A stretch of DNA of 64,000 nt from Sordaria brevicollis (Eukaryota; Ascomycota; Sordariomycetes; Sordariales; Sordariaceae), in assembly GCA_033439795.1 (NCBI GenBank), contig JAUTDP010000011.1, positions 1,798,001 through 1,862,000 on the forward strand, in the 5' to 3' direction. Shown one piece after another: positions 33,480 through 46,556 of the stretch. Position numbers and translations under genes: made by a program. Under the pieces are notes generated by a model. The model had not been told where the DNA came from and did not search any database. It saw only the letters and a list, made by a program, of their open reading frames with translations. Position 1 is the stretch's first letter, and every line of letters starts with the position of its first letter.

Positions 33480-35146
33480 ATATCCCGCGACAATTACAGT
33501 GACAATAATATATTATTATTACTAATAGCGATTAATAACGGTAATTATAAATTCGAAAATAGCGTTTATAATCCGTTCGTAGGATTTTCAATATATAACG
33601 ACCCTAATATAATATACGCCGCGAAGATTTTGGAAAAAACGTAAAAGGACGACGAAATTATAAAGAAATTTATTATTAAAACGAATAAATTTTCGGATTA
33701 CAACGCCGTTTCGTTCGAAGATTATAATTAAGTTCGTAAATTATTTAACGAATATACGAAAATCTTCGCGAAAAAAAATAGGGTAATATACCCCAAAGTT
33801 AATAAGGTTAATAATAATTAAATTATTATTAGGAAGGATTTTAACGATTTAAAGAAGACGATTTTATAAAAATTGTAGAAGAACGTTAAAAAAGCGTTGA
33901 AAATATAAGCCGGAATTATAAAGGATATTTTTCCTAAGATTAAATCTATCCTCTAATATATTATAATTATTACCCCCCCCCCCCGAAGATATTCCTTATT
34001 AATTACGACCGTACCCTCTTTATTTAAAATATTACGATTAATATTTAATATTTAAAATAAATAAACGAAGAAAATAAAATTTAAATTGAGAAAATATTTT
34101 ACGATTTAAGGGCTAATATTTTTAATATTATACGAATTATTATAAAATTATTTACAATTGGAAATTATAAAATTATATTCGATAACGCTATATACGAATA
34201 GTATTAATAATATTAAATTTGGGTTAAGAAGATTTTTAACGAAAAAGCGTTCGTATTTTTAAATATTATTACATTAATCGTTAAAAGGTTCCTTTAAATA
34301 AATATTATTAAATATATAAAGATAGAGAATATTATTTATAAAATATAGTAAACGAATTTAATTATTTTTATTATTAAAATATACCCGTAAAAGAAGAGAA
34401 TTAGCGAGGATAGGGGATTCTTTATAATAGAAATTATAATTATAAGGGTAATTAAAATTTTCTATAAAGGATTATTCCTTTAAGAGGGCGGTACGTACGT
34501 TTACAAATTATTTATTTCTTCGGTTAATATTTAATAATATTTTATTTATTAGGGCGTAAGATATTTGGAAAAGTTTTATTATAATATTAATATTTATAAA
34601 CGTTATAATAAAGATAAATATAATAGGGACTATTTTGGAGAAGTAAATTACCCGTTTAACGAGGATAAATTATTAATTTTTTATATTTTATATAGAAAGT
34701 ATAGATATTACGTTTTCGAAAAGAAGGTATACCTTATTTTTAAGAAAGTTATTACGAAGATTATTATAAAGTACGCCGAGAGGTTATATTTATTTATATA
34801 TTAAAAGGATTTTAAAAGAAATATTATATTAGAACCGGTAACGGTAGAAGACGATAAAGATATTAATTTTTTTAATACCCCCTTTATTATCCGTATTATT
34901 ATTATTCGTAAGAAGGAGTTTAGAAATAAAAATAAAGGCTATATTTGTAAACGGATTAGCGGGCCTTTTATTAAATTGAAGTTAATAATTAAAGGCCCGA
35001 TAAATGTGTTTATAAACTTTTAGGGTTTGGGTATTTAAAATAGCGCCGGTTTAATTACTATTATTAAATTAATTATTTAGAAGGAAAAAATTCCTATTCT
35101 TATTTTACTTACGGGGTTAGAAGATATTCCTTTATAGAATAATTAA
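33480..35146 (+). pseudogene. ORF1 of LINE-F, with the longest surviving open stretch
   Basis: It starts at ATA 33480, followed by S-R-D-N-Y-S-D-N-N-I. The homopolymer is longest here, 12 C (33973-33984). A 79-codon window without stops (34565-34804) shows the knuckle-like zone. It contains Y-K-R-Y-N-K-D-K-Y-N-R-D-Y and Y-I-L-Y-R-K-Y-R-Y-Y, where Tyr at regular spacing probably replaces Cys and His. This is survival by chance, not selection: the flanks of the same frame are full of stops. Role as for other ORF1 copies. Confidence 0.72.
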
Positions 35147-35155
35147 TAATTTAAT

Positions 35156-35599
35156 TAAAAATATTTTATTAAAATATAGGGAAATTATATAAGAGAGGGA
35201 AATTATTATTCGAATAAAAGGAGATTTACGATATTATAGCGATTTAAAAGCCGGGTAGGAATTTAAACGAGGATATTTATCGTTTATGGGGTAGTAAGTA
35301 TATTAGGGTAAATTATTTAGAAAAAGGGAGGGTAGTTATTTATATAAATAAGAAATAGAATTTTAAGGATTTAAATTTCTATATTAAAAAAGATTAGGCC
35401 TCCGTAACGTTTAAAAATTTAAAGGAATTATTAATTATTTATTTAATTTATTCCTTTATTAAAATATATAGAATATTAGAATACGAATAAGGATTTCCCT
35501 TTTTCGAACTTTTTAAAGAAAGACTCCTAATAAGATATTAAATTATAGCCGTCGGAGATTTTAATTTTTATTATCCCGATTAGGATTTGGAGAATAAAA
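35156..35599 (+). pseudogene. ORF2 of LINE-F, N-terminal part (endonuclease)
   Basis: It carries the APE-type endonuclease, ending in A-V-G-D-F-N-F-Y-Y-P-D-stop-D-L-E-N-K at about 35550-35598. Gypsy-2 is inserted directly after this box. Upstream the frame reads K-N-L-K-E-L-L, I-Y-S-F-I-K-type sequence (the Y-S-P region of these nucleases). The remainder of ORF2 lies at 57254 onward. Confidence 0.8.
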
Positions 35600-35885
35600 T
35601 GTCACAGGATTATACCTATACTATACCCGGTATACGCACTGACCACCTATATAGGTGCCCAGATCCCCAGCGACCATTCCCGACTATAGCACGCAGGCTA
35701 TAATTCGATATAGTCTAAATTTAATTACCTATAATTACGTATAATATTACGTAGGTGCGTACGGATTAGGGTATAGGCTCACGCCCATATATCTAATCCT
35801 CCGTATATACTTTTCCTTTCCCTTCCTTCGTATAATAATATATATCTTATTATATACTTAATAGTACTAACGCTATCCCTTAATA
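35600..35885 (+). repeat. 5' LTR of Gypsy-2 (286 bp)
   Basis: TGTCACAGG start and TTAATA end. The outer 110-120 bp keep many CpA/TpG sites (for example GCACTGACCACC and GGTGCCCAG) that are TpA in the 3' LTR. The inner half is RIPed. Confidence 0.95.
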
Positions 35886-37858
35886 ATTTATTACACTTTC
35901 TTTAACGTTACGTATATAATTCTCGAAAAAAATTAATCGTTAATTATATTAATTAATATTAAAATTCATTTCCCCAATAGTTAACGCTCTAGTAATAATC
36001 CTGTAATTAATTCGAATTAAATAATTACTAAAATAAATATTATTATTATAATCGTTTACACTCTCTTTTCCCTTATACTTATTAAAATACATTAATTTAA
36101 ACGATTAATATTTAATTTAATTTCCGCTATAATTATTAATACCCTTATTACGGCTATTACGCTTTCCGAAATTAAAAATATTAACCTTCGTAATATTAAA
36201 TTCTAAAACCAATTTACCGACGCCATTTACGCGCTTAATAACGATTTTATTACTATCCCGGTTTCTATTACCCAAATTCTCAATTTAAATAACCACCTTA
36301 TATTCCCAATTACCGCTTACGCATTCGCCCGCTTTATATAATTTAACGTTATTTTTATTACCGCCAAATTCTAAAATACTAAAGAGGACCTCTAATAATC
36401 CGAGGATAAAAATAATTAATTACGCTAAAATTTTAATTAATTCTATATTTTAATCTAAAATAAAAATTAAATTAACGTAATTTTTAATACTAACCTCGCG
36501 ATTTTTAAAATTAATTATACCCTTTAATTTTCAAACGCCGCCGTTAAATAATAAACCCAATACGACGCCTATAAATAAACCTTCGCTAACGCCGCCTCTT
36601 AATATAATAATATCGTTAATAACTTTTAAATTTATTTAATTACCCTTTAATAAAATTTATCCGACGTTTAAAAACGCTATTCCAATTTTAAAATTAACTC
36701 TTAAAACGCAATTAAACGCAAAATAATTAAATACTAAAAGATAATCAACGACTTTTACCAACGTTTATTTAAATTTACTAACCTTACGTCCGTACTTTTA
36801 CCCGACGATAATAATAATAATAATTCTAATTCTAATAATTCTAATTCCGAATTTAATAATATAATTACTAATAACCCGGTCGGAAATAATAGCGGTAACG
36901 GCTATAAATCGGTATTACGTATTATCGTTTCCCCTACTTTTAATAATACCGGTAAAATTCCTAAAAAAGCTATTAAATTTCGTTAATAGTACGTTAATAT
37001 TTTATTCGCTTTTAAAGATAAACCCTCCGCCTTTAAAACTAAAAATACTAAATTTTCTCTAATTTCTTACTCCCTTCGTAATAAACCTTAAAAAGTAATT
37101 AAACCCGAATTTATTAAAATTCTATTTAATAAACCGGTTAAATAGTCTATTACTTTCAATCTATTTAAATAAATAACTAATAAATATAATAATATTAATA
37201 CCGTAATTTAGGCTTATTATAAATTCGAAGATTTAAAGATAGGTAAAATAAAATAATTTAATTTCGAAGATAAATTCGTTACTATTATCGAATATTACTA
37301 ATTTAATAATAATATAAAGATTTATTATTTCTATTAACATTTAACCGAACGCTTCCGCAACGTTATCGCCCTATAACGCCCCTAATCTAAGGATAATAAA
37401 TTTAACGAATAGTTCGAAATAATTTACAACTTCGTTAAATAATTCGAATAGAAGGATTAATATAATAAAATCGCCAACCCCTATTATAAATCTAATATTA
37501 GTAACCCCATTACTAATTTTAATTCCGCTTCTAATAATACGAACGGTTCTACTCCCGAATTTACTATTAATAAAAACGGTATTATTATAAATTTCGATTC
37601 TATATCCGCCTCCGATATTTAAATCTCCCGTATAATTAATAATAATATATTCCAATACCGTATAAAGATTAATATTTATACCCGCTATAATCGTAAGGGC
37701 TATTTCTCTATTAAATATAAAGGTTATATTTAATTTAAAAAAGAGGTACCCGAACGTAAATTACGTAAAAAGAAAGAAAAGGAGAAGAAAGAAAAAAAGG
37801 ATAAAAAAGAGAAGGAGAAAAATAATAATAATAACGGTGGCCAATAATAACGCCCCGC
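35886..37858 (+). pseudogene. gag of Gypsy-2
   Basis: Uninterrupted gag region. The CCHC-type knuckle is at 37677-37718, reading Y-T-R-Y-N-R-K-G-Y-F-S-I-K-Y, same spacing as in Gypsy-1. A Lys/Glu-rich stretch (about 37760-37825) and an Asn run follow. The intact site into which LINE-B inserted in Gypsy-1 lies near 36893-36915. The open 94-codon minus-strand stretch at 37371-37655 is a shadow of this region. The capsid part has no readable landmark. The start codon is not recoverable. Confidence 0.85.
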
Positions 37859-37867
37859 TTAAGGTTA

Positions 37868-39567
37868 ATACGGATATGGTTAATATAATTATTATAACGT
37901 TAACGTTATAAATACTCCCGCTCTTAATATTCCGGCTCTTAATTACTTTATATTATAATAATAACCTATTTACTACCTTACCCTTATATACCCTTATAAT
38001 TTTATAAACCCGGTTATAAATAACGAAAATAATTCTATTAATAGCTAAGGAAATATATAACCTCCTATTTAAATCGTAATTAAAAGCCAACGTTTATTAA
38101 ATATAAATAAGGAGGAAAATAATTAAAGAATATCCTTATAATTAAATTTAAAATTATTAAAATTAATAAATCTTTTATAAATAACCGTTATAAATACCCC
38201 AATTTATTAAATCTTTCTATTTATTTATTTTATAAACCGTATAAAATATATTATACCGCGTTCGTTAATAATAATTATACCGCCTTAAAATTTATTAATT
38301 ATCGTTTTATTTTACGTAATAATCTCCTAATTTTTAAATTCTAATTCCCTAAATTCCTATACTTTATTAATAATTAAACGAAGGGGAATATTACGTATTT
38401 TAATCGTTTAATTATAAATACCGGCGTATATTATAAATTTATCGATTTCTTTATTTATAATTTTATAGAAGATAACCCTATTATTTTCGGATACTCGTAA
38501 TTAATCTACTACGCCCTTAATATCGATTAGCCTAGTAATCGCCTTATTTTTAATTCCGCTTACGAATAACGTAATTACTTTCCCCTAAAAATACCCCGTT
38601 ATTTACGTTACGTACTATTATTATATAAATATAATATCGATATGCCTTTAATTACTATTCTTAACGGCGTACCCTCCGCTATTACTTTTAAAAATTCCCT
38701 TAAAACGCAATTAATATATTAAAAACCCTCTATTTTAAATATTTTTAATAAAAGAGAACCGGATACCCCCGCCTTATTATCGGAAGCCGCTTACTAAATT
38801 TCTATTTCCACGATCGTTAAACGCGCCGCTCGTTAATATTTTAATAAATTTAAATAGAGGGTTATTAATAGAATGGATGTAATCCCTATTAATAAAGTTA
38901 TTAATAATTAAATTCTTATATTAATAATTATAATATATTATTACCCCCCTCCCCTACTACGTATAATCCCCGTACTATATCGCTTAATCGGAGGAGTATA
39001 TACCTTTTTCCCCGATTATTAAACGCCGGTCTACCTTTATTATATTTTTAAAAGACCCTTCGACCTAATTAATATTAAAGAGTTCCTAATAATTATATTC
39101 AATTAATTCGCCGAGAAATATAAATTTTAAATTATCTATATAACGAAGGCGAATATAATAAAAAATATCTAACGTATAATAGATAAAGATAAAATAACGG
39201 AAGAAAAAGGCGCCCTAACCCCGAACGTAATTAATAATAACCTTACGGTTAATATAATCAAAAATATTATAAATAATAAAGTAATTTATTACAAAAAGTT
39301 CTTTAATAATAACTATTATACTTAAATCGATATACTCTATAATATCGGAAGTAAAGAAACTATTAAAATAATTAAAATCTCTACTTTAATTATACTTATA
39401 AACGATACCTCCAATTTCCAAACCTATAAAAAAATTATTAATTATTATTTTACCACTAATAATATTAATATTAATAAAATTATATTTAAAAATATTACTA
39501 AATTCTACGAAAAGGCAAATAAACCCCCAAAAATTAACGTTCAAATCTAATAAAAACTACTTCAATA
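37868..39567 (+). pseudogene. pol of Gypsy-2, first part (protease to start of RT)
   Basis: The protease active-site region corresponds to about 38260-38285, reading V-N-N-N-Y-T-A in place of the V-D-S-G-C-T-A pattern. The stretch between protease and reverse transcriptase follows. LINE-H interrupts it at 39567, just upstream of the RT fingers. The last 12 bases (39556-39567) are the target of LINE-H. Confidence 0.82.
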
Positions 39568-39675
39568 GAAACTAACTACTTTAGAACCGGAAACGCCGAT
39601 TTCTAATCGAGGAGCGCTCCAAAACGAAAACCGACAACGGGAATCGACTTAGGAGGGTCTTTTACGTCCTTTACG

Positions 39676-41342
39676 ATGTCCTATAACGAGTATAGCGATA
39701 ACGATATATCGTTACTACCGATAGCGATTAATAGCGGTAACCGTAGATTCGAAAATAGTATCTACAATCCGCTCGTAAGATTCTTAATTTATAACGACCC
39801 TAATATAGCGTACGCCGCGAAGATTTCGGAAAAAACGTAGGAGGACAATAACTTGAAAATTATAAAGAAATTTATCGTTAAAGCGAATAAATCTTCGGAT
39901 TATAATACCGTTTCGTTCGAAAATTATAATTAGGTTCGTAAATTATTCAACGAATATACGGAAATCCTCGCGAAGAAAAATAGGACAATACGCCCCGAAA
40001 TTAATAAGGTTAATAATAATTAAATTATTATTAGGAAGGATTTCGACGATTTAAAAAAGATAATCCTATAAGAATTATAAAAGAACGTTAAAGAGGCGCT
40101 AAAAATATAAGCCGGAATTGTAAAGGACGTTTTTCCTAAAACCGGGTTTATTTTTTAATATATTATAATTATTACCCCCCCCCCCGAAAATATTCCCTAT
40201 TAATTACGATTATACCCTCCTTATCCGAAATATTACGATTAATATTTAATATTCGAAGCGGACGAACGAAGAAATTAAAATTTAAATTAAAAAGATATTT
40301 TACGATTTAAGGATTAATACTTTTAATATTATACAAACCGCTACGAAATTATTTACAACCGGAAATTATAGAATTATATTCGATAATATTATACGTAAAT
40401 AATATTAATAATATTAAATTTAAATTAAAAAGGTTTTTAGCGAAAAAGCATTTATATTTTTAAATATTATTATATTAATTATTAAAAGGTTCCCTTAAGC
40501 GAATATCGTTAAATATATAAAAATGGAGGATATTATTTATAAAATATAATAAACGAATTTAACCGCTTTTATTATTAAAATACGCTTATAAAAGAAAAGA
40601 ATTGGCGAGGATAAAGGATTTTTTATAATAAAGGTTATAATTATAAAAGTAACCGAAGTTTTTTATAAAGGATTCTTCCTTTAAGAGGGTAGCGTATATA
40701 TTTATAAACCGTTTACTTCTTCGGCTAATATTTAATAGTATTTTATTTATTAAAGCGTAGGATATTTAGGGAAGTTTTATTATAATATTAATATTTATAA
40801 ACGTTACAGTAAAGATAAATATAATAGGGACTATTTTAAAAAAGTGAATTACCCGTTTAATAAGGATAAATTATTAATTTTTTACATTCTATATAGAAAG
40901 TACGGGTATTACGCCTTCGAAAAGAAAGTATATTCTATTTTTAAAAAAATTATTACGAAGGCTACCGTAGAATATACCGAGAGGTTATATTTATTTATAT
41001 ATTAAAAAGATTTTAAAAAAAATATTATATTAAAGTTAATAATAGTAAAGGATAATAAGGATATTAATTTCTTTAATACCCCCCCTATTATTCGTATTAT
41101 TATTATTCGTAAAAGGGAGTTTAAAAGCGGAAATAAAAGTTATACTTATAAACGGATTAGCGGGCTTTTTATTAAACCGAAGTTAATAATTAAAGGCTTA
41201 ATAAACGCGTTTACGAATTTTTAAGGTTCGGGTATTCGGAATAGCGCCGGTTTAATCACTATTATTAAACCGATTATTTAAAAGGAAAAAATTCCCACTC
41301 TTATTCCGCCTACGGGGCTAGAAGATATTCCTTTATAAAGTA
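39676..41342 (+). pseudogene. ORF1 of LINE-H (start codon preserved)
   Basis: ATG at 39676 begins M-S-Y-N-E-Y-S-D-N-D-I-S-L-L-P-I-A-I-N-S. In the other copies the same codon is ATA, so this copy fixes the likely ORF1 start 108 bases into the element. The C-run is 11 (40175-40185). The zinc-knuckle-like zone is near 40795-40950. Stops by CAG-to-TAG follow from codon 55 on. Presumed RNA-binding ORF1p. Confidence 0.75.
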
Positions 41343-41351
41343 ATTAATAAT

Positions 41352-44300
41352 CCGATTAAAAATATTCTATTAAAATATAGGGAAATTATACGAGAGAAGG
41401 AAATTATTATTCGAATAGGAGGAGATTTATAATATTATAACGATTTAAAAATTGGGTAGGAATTTAAATAAAAATATTTATTATTTATAAAGTAGTAAAT
41501 ATATTGGGGTAAATTATTTAAAAAAAGGGAAGGCGGTTATTTATATAAATAAGAAATAAAATTTTAAGGATTTAAATTTCTATATTAAAAGAAATTAGGC
41601 CTCTATAATATTTAAAAATTTAAAGGAGTTATTAACCGTTTATTCGATTTATTCCTTTATTAAAATATATAGAATATTAAAATACGAATAGGGGTTTCCC
41701 TTCTTCGAATTTTTCGAAGAAAAACCCTTAATAAAATATTAAATCGTAACTATTAGGGATTTTAACTTTTATTATCCTAATTAGGATTTAGAGAATAAAA
41801 TTAGTTTAAGAGCCGAAAAATTCTTTATATAAATATAATAATAACGTATACGGTTCGTTACTTCTAAAAGGGAATTAACCCGTATAAATAATAGAATATA
41901 AGAAGAAAGAAATAGGATAATCGATTACGTATAAATAATATTAAAAATCGAAATTAAATATTAAGGGGCGTAATAGTACGAATAAATCGGTTTAGACTAT
42001 TATTTTTAAAAAATTTAAATTTATACCGGAAAAAAATTTAGGAAAGTAGAAATAGAAGAAAATTATAATTGGAATTTAATAAATATAGAAAAGGTATAAG
42101 AAGCGGTATTATAATAGATTTCGATTTTAACGAAGATTAATATAAAGGAGGAATTAAAATTTATATTCGATAAATTCGATAGAGAATTTATAAATATAAC
42201 GGAAGAATTCGTCCCGTATTGGAAGAAAGGTCGAAAGAAAAGAGCGAAGTAATAAACGTTAAAATATAAAATAACGACGAAAAATACGAAGCGGAAATAG
42301 TAAAAATAATATAGGGAAAAGATATTTTCGAATTAAATAAAATTTGTAGGGGTATTAATAAAGAAAAGAAGGATTAATATAAAAATTTAATAAATAATAT
42401 AGTGAAAAGGCGTTGAAAGGGCGTTGAAAAATTTAAATAAATTTTAAACCCTCGAAAAATAAATTTATACCCGAAGTTATTTATTAATAAACCCGCCCAA
42501 ATTCCTAATTTTTAAATAATATAAGGGAATAAAAGAAATTGAAAATTATAATAGTAAAGCGAATATTCTCGCCGAATATTTCTTCCTAAAAATAAATATT
42601 CCTATAGATTATTTATTTAATTAAACCCTTCTATTAAATACCGGTAATTCGTTATTTATTAACGAATTAATTACCGAAGAAGATATTTAGGAAGTTTTAT
42701 TTCGGATAATTCCGAATAAAATATTAGGCGTCGATTAATATTCGAATAAATTTTTAAAAATTTATAAAGAATTATTTTAAAAAATTATAGCCGTTTTCAC
42801 GGCTACGAATTTTCGTTTTAAATATTTCTTATAGCGGTTTAAAAACGTAAAAATAATCGTTTTTAAAAAATTAAAAAAAACCGCCGTATAATAAAAGTTA
42901 ATTAATATATAAAAATTAATTTTATTATTAAATAACGTTAGGAAAATCTTCGAAGCGTTTGTTATTAAAAGATTTATTTAAACCGTAAAAAAATTTAACC
43001 TTTTATTAAAAGGCTAAATAAATAATTAAATAAACCGTTCGACCGAATTTATTATCCGTATTATTATAAATATTATATATATAATTTAAAAATTTAGAGC
43101 TATTATATCGTTAATACTCTTTAATTTTAAAAGCGTATTTAATAAAATTAATTATAAATAATTATTATATACTTTATAAGAAATGTAATTTTTACGATAA
43201 ATTTTCGAATAAATAGCGAATTTCGTTAACGGACGAAGAGGTTCCCTTTTCTTCGACGACGAAATATCCGTTCCTTATATTATAAAAGCCGGAATACTTT
43301 AAAGCTCCCTCCTTTTTCTAATTTTTTTTATTTTTTTTATTACTTTATTATATTATAAATTAATTACGGTTAAAAATACGATTATAATCGGCTTCGCTAA
43401 TAATATTAATATTATCGCCGTAGTAAAAATTATTAAAGAGAATTATAGGATATTTTAAACGGTATAAGAAATTTATTCCGAATAAATAAAGGAGAGAAAT
43501 ATAGAATTCGAAACGAATAAAACGGAATTAATATATTTTATACGGACGAAGGTATTAAGAATAGAAACTTTCTAATTTAGGGATATTATATTTCGACCGA
43601 CGGAATTAATAAAATTCTTAAACGTTTAATTAAATTATAAATTTAATTATTAAATTTATACGGAGGCTATTAAAAAGAAAATAAAAATTTAAACGAATAT
43701 ATTAATTTAATTAATTATAAAGATTTAGGGTTATTCCTTCGCTTATATAAAGGAAATTTATATTAAATATATTTAAAGCGCGATTATATATAAAGCTTTA
43801 GCTTTCTATTAATTAATAAAAATATATAATAAACCCCGAAAGATAATAATTGGATTAATTAAATATTAAATTAAATATTTAAAAATCGTCGCCGGGGTGT
43901 ATAAAATTATACTAATATAGAATTTTAAAACGGAAATTTTTTGCCCGTTATTCGACTTTTATTTTAATAAATAGGTAAGGGCTTTCGAAGAGAAATTCGC
44001 CCGTACGGATTAAATTAGGTTCGTCCGAAGAATAGTAATTTAAGTAATTAATTATATTTAAATAAAATAAATAAGAAATCGATTATTTATTAATAAACCG
44101 GAAAATAATATTATTAAAATTAAATAGGCGGAAGAATAAATACTAATAAAGAATTTTATAACGATTATAATAAGACCGCCCCCGGTAATGGGCGTATTTA
44201 TTTAACCGTTATAACCGCCGGAATTTTTAGCCCTTAATCGAGAGGTATAATTAAAGGACGCTATAAAGAGAAAATAAGTATCGCGCTATAATTATTAATT

Positions 44301-44717
44301 AATAATAATAATAATTAAATTAAATCGGTAGTATAAATTTATAATTACTAATTTTAACCCGAAATTTAATAATATTATAATAAAACGGTATATAATCGGT
44401 TAAAAAAAAAAAAAGCGGAAGAAAACCTAACCTTCGGAAGACGATAAAAATTATTATCTATTAACGAAAGCGAAAAACTCCCTCCTCGTTTAAACGAGAA
44501 CGGAGGTAATTAGCCTTAGGGCTTTCCTTTTCTAAAGGAGAATCCCCAATATCGATACCCTTATTTATTTATATAAATTAAAACGAAAAACGTTCTACTA
44601 TATTATATTCGAATATTTCTAAATAATAAATATATAATTCGTAATAATTAATTAGCCGTAAACGTAAAAATAATTCCAAATTTATTTAGACGATAGAATT
44701 AAAGCCGAAACAATTTT
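41352..44717 (+). pseudogene. ORF2 of LINE-H: endonuclease and reverse transcriptase
   Basis: The endonuclease box is near 41757-41795 (R-D-F-N-F-Y-Y-P-N-stop-D-L). RT motif A is near 43128 (F-K-S-V-F-N-K-I-N), motif B near 43290 (G-I-L-stop-S-S-L), and motif C near 43390 reads G-F-A-N-N-I-N. Both catalytic aspartates of motif C and that of motif A are mutated to Asn, the expected outcome of G-to-A change. The C-terminal RT region is as in other copies. Confidence 0.8.
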
Positions 44718-44856
44718 ATTATAAATATTTTAATTAGGACGATTAAATAAATACCGCTTAATAATCGAATTGAAAAAAAAATAACAAAATAAATTCGCTC
44801 GTTATTTTTAATTTTCTTTTCTTCCTTTTCTTTTATTTTTATTTATTAATATATTA

Positions 44857-46040
44857 AAATAAGGACGGAGGAGGATTTCTATTTAACTAAGAGTCTATCG
44901 AACCGAAAAGGCGACGACCTATTTAATTATTATTTCTTTTTATAATTAATTAAAGCCTTTAATATTTTATTATTATCGGCGAATAAACGGTTTTATTTAT
45001 CGAATTAACGAATATATTAATATATAATATTAATTACGAATTAACATTAAGCGAATTAATTATTATTAATAAGAATGGGACCGGTAGGATAAATAACCGG
45101 CGAATTAATTTCTATTAGAAAATTATTATAAGAAAGTATACGAATACTATTATTATTTAGAAGAATTCTACCGCTATTATTACGAAATAAATTACTATTA
45201 CCGTTACGGGGCAAATTATTATTATTATTATAAGGGATATTATTTAAAAAAATACGACCGTTAATTAAATTATCCTTATTAGAAAAGAGGAATTCGTAAT
45301 AACCTTTCTAAAAATAATCGTTAATTAATTACTTTTTATAGCGAATAAATTATTTTAAGGTATTAATAAAACTATCGTTAATAAAGCGAAGGCGAATCGC
45401 GCCGGTAAATTCCTTAATAATAATACGGAGGCGGATAAAATAATTATAAAATTCGTTATTAATCGGGTCTTTATTAACGACCTTTTCTTAAAAAATATTA
45501 TAAAGATCGTAAAAACCGCGAAGTATATTAATTATATAATACGAAACCGCTAAAATATATTAAGTAGCCTAATTAAATTTATTTAAGAATAAATTAAAAT
45601 AAGAAATATTAATAATATAGAAAATAATAATTTATTTAAATAATTAAAGATATAATAAATCGATTTAGCGACGGCTTTTATATAAATATTATAATTTAAA
45701 ATAATCGGGAAAGTAAAAAGGGTTTTAATTAATTAGAGGGTATAAACGAAATACGGAAGAGTATAAATATAATTTTAAAAAGGTTAATATAAAAATAAAA
45801 TGTAATAAAGGGAGGATTTACCTTTTTTCTAATATATAAAAGAATTTATTATTAATAAAACGTTTAATAATACGTTCGAAATTAATTTTAATATTGGTAT
45901 TAATTATATTAAATATAAGGGTTAGCGAAAGAAAGCGAAGGGGAAACGAATTTTTACTTTTATTTTCGTTAGAAATTTCTATTATTTTACGGAATATTTT
46001 AGCGCATTTTTAACGGGGAGTAACTATTTTAAATCGATTA
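44857..46040 (+). pseudogene. Unassigned 3' frame (ORF3-like) of LINE-H
   Basis: It follows the pyrimidine tract at 44811-44845. Tandem 24-base units lie near 45160-45235 and an I-K/V-x-A-K-Y-I-N-Y-I helix-like segment near 45510. The basic C-terminus is near 45910-45950. No family recognised. Confidence 0.5.
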
Positions 46041-46556
46041 TAATCGTTAAAGGAAAGAAAAATTTAAAAAAATCTAAAGGGATAAGGGGTTTTTATATTT
46101 AAAGGAAGGAGGTTTTTATATTAATATAAATTATAATAAAAACGTAATTATAATAAGGGGAGGAAGAGGATAAAAAGAATAAAGGAAAATTTAACGGTTA
46201 GGAAGTTTAATAATAATTAGAAAAATAAATAGGAAGGAGAATAGAAAGCGGAAAGCGGTAATAAATAAGGGACGGGACGGCGGATTAAAAAGGCGGAACG
46301 GTTTAATATTCTAGCGTAACGGTAAATAGAAGGGATAAAACGGATATTAATCGCATTAACGGTAGGTATATATTACGATTGTAGAACGCCGAAAAAGCGG
46401 CGCGGATAGGTCCGCGCTGAGAAATATAACCGGGGTTTTTATCCGGGGCGTTTAACGCTTACGGTTTTATCCTACGGGGAATCGGAGATAGACCCTATAT
46501 TATATTAGCGCTATAAATTTAATTAGGGAATAAGAATCTTATTTACTACTTTAATA

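Larger units (their letters stand above)
33363..35599 (+). mobile_element. LINE-F, 5' segment (ORF1 and endonuclease)
   Basis: This is the start of a plus-strand LINE inserted in LINE-E. It reads A-run then CTACTTTAAAACCGG at about 33372 and continues to the endonuclease GDFN box, where Gypsy-2 inserted. TAAAA at 35595-35599 is the Gypsy-2 target. The sequence resumes at 57254. The full LINE-F is about 6.97 kb once Gypsy-2 is removed. Confidence 0.93.
39568..46544 (+). mobile_element. LINE-H, full-length, nested in Gypsy-2 pol
   Basis: 6,977 bp with a 12-bp target duplication (39556-39567 and 46545-46556, one C/T difference). The empty site in Gypsy-1 is at about 12637-12650. ORF1 begins at 39676 with the only intact ATG among the copies. 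ORF1 39676-41342, ORF2 41352-44717, ORF3-like 44857-46040, 3' UTR to 46544 with hairpin 46399-46418 (last pair G-T). RIP stops throughout. Confidence 0.95.

Noticed and set aside
34565..34804. 79-codon open frame as an intact small gene
   Set aside because: It is collinear with ORF1 of LINE-D, H and I, and stops surround it in the same frame. It is a surviving fragment and not a separate gene.
37371..37655. 94-codon minus-strand open frame, the longest in the window
   Set aside because: It lies antisense to Gypsy-2 gag, whose frame is supported by the knuckle and by Gypsy-1. AT-rich composition with few CpA sites makes the antisense strand open.
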